A stretch of DNA of 64,000 nt from Sphingobium lactosutens DS20. GTDB taxonomy: Bacteria > Pseudomonadota > Alphaproteobacteria > Sphingomonadales > Sphingomonadaceae. The position numbers and the translations under genes are program-made. Shown piece by piece: positions 63,853-64,000 of this stretch. Location: NCBI RefSeq assembly GCF_000445105.1, contig NZ_ATDP01000076.1:1-64000 (forward strand). Reading direction: 5' to 3'. The first letter of the stretch is position 1. Each line of letters starts with the position of its first letter. Below the pieces are notes generated by a model that worked only from the letters and a program-made list of their open reading frames with translations, searched no databases and was not told the DNA's origin.

Positions 63853-64000
63853 TTAGAGTTCGTTGTCCATCAGGGCGGGGAAGAAGCCTTCATGGGCTTT
63901 GCGCAGCGTGTCGAGGGCGACGCCCGCGACACTGTCGCCGGCGACAGTGCCGATCCGCGTCGCGCCGGGGATGGCGGCGCTGGCGGGGGCCGTGACGACA
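63853..64000 (-). CDS. purL: Probable phosphoribosylformylglycinamidine synthase (C-terminal fragment)
   Basis: The last 48 codons of a gene entering from the right edge. The end (PGATRIGTVAGDSVAGVALD, then TLRKAHEGFFPALMDNEL) fits the C-terminus of the smaller PurL type in alphaproteobacteria, with a beta strand and the terminal helix. The protein makes formylglycinamidine ribonucleotide in purine synthesis. The assignment rests on the tail only, and the rest lies outside the window. Confidence 0.55.
   Translation of the reverse strand, partial: VVTAPASAAIPGATRIGTVAGDSVAGVALDTLRKAHEGFFPALMDNEL

Overview
The window reads as chromosomal DNA of an alphaproteobacterium of the order Sphingomonadales, most likely Sphingomonadaceae (Sphingobium/Sphingomonas type). 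This is inferred from the high GC content, the gene families and gene order (phoR-pstSCAB-phoU-phoB, divergent aroKB and xerD-accA, lptFG, erpA-xthA), and dispersed short palindromes of the kind common in this group. I see no prophage, insertion sequence, CRISPR array or plasmid function. It looks like core genome with a few small accessory pockets.

Layout. 0-5 kb: F1-ATPase operon atpHAGD on the minus strand, with palindromic repeats between cistrons. 5-13 kb: a membrane-anchored trypsin-like protease, ada, a TPR/HExxH exported protein, a DUF1289 protein with priA, a DUF2490 protein and an FSA-type transaldolase. 13-19.4 kb: a monooxygenase-fold protein with an overlapping 30-residue membrane peptide, a BCCT transporter, tRNA-Arg(TCT), a queuosine-precursor transporter, truA, fmt, recR and def. 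19.5-26.9 kb: the complete phosphate regulon phoR-pstSCAB-phoU-phoB on the minus strand, with a three-repeat Pho box overlapping the phoR stop codon.

27-31 kb: the most unusual block. A small Tat-exported protein and a GT4 glycosyltransferase are followed by three tightly coupled genes: a PqqD-like protein, an HPr-kinase-like P-loop protein and an NTP_transf_5-type nucleotidyltransferase. These three match what I recall being called the HPr-rel-A system, whose function is not established. 31-37 kb: a TetR/SDR divergent pair, an exported M20 amidohydrolase, a 560-bp gap holding a precise 11-bp tandem array, a 3-hydroxybutyrate dehydrogenase coupled to a DUF3734 patatin, and a YpfJ-type metallopeptidase.

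37-50 kb: glnE-bcp-DUF455, an M23 peptidase, erpA, xthA, DUF2239, a DAG-kinase-like protein with DUF2141, lptF-lptG and a fatty-acid desaturase. 50-57 kb: a GNAT-like protein, aroK-aroB, a small membrane protein, a 614-residue exported protein, xerD and accA. 57-64 kb: an M48-LysM protease, two orphan Flp pilins, mutT, bfd-bfr iron storage, a DUF418 membrane protein, a BioC-like methyltransferase, a GNAT, a GIY-YIG protein between REP-like palindromes, and the C-terminus of a probable purL entering from the right edge.

Several genes lie below a 60-codon cutoff and were read directly from the bases: the 30-residue peptide at 13430, a Flp pilin at 58575 and Bfd at 60404.
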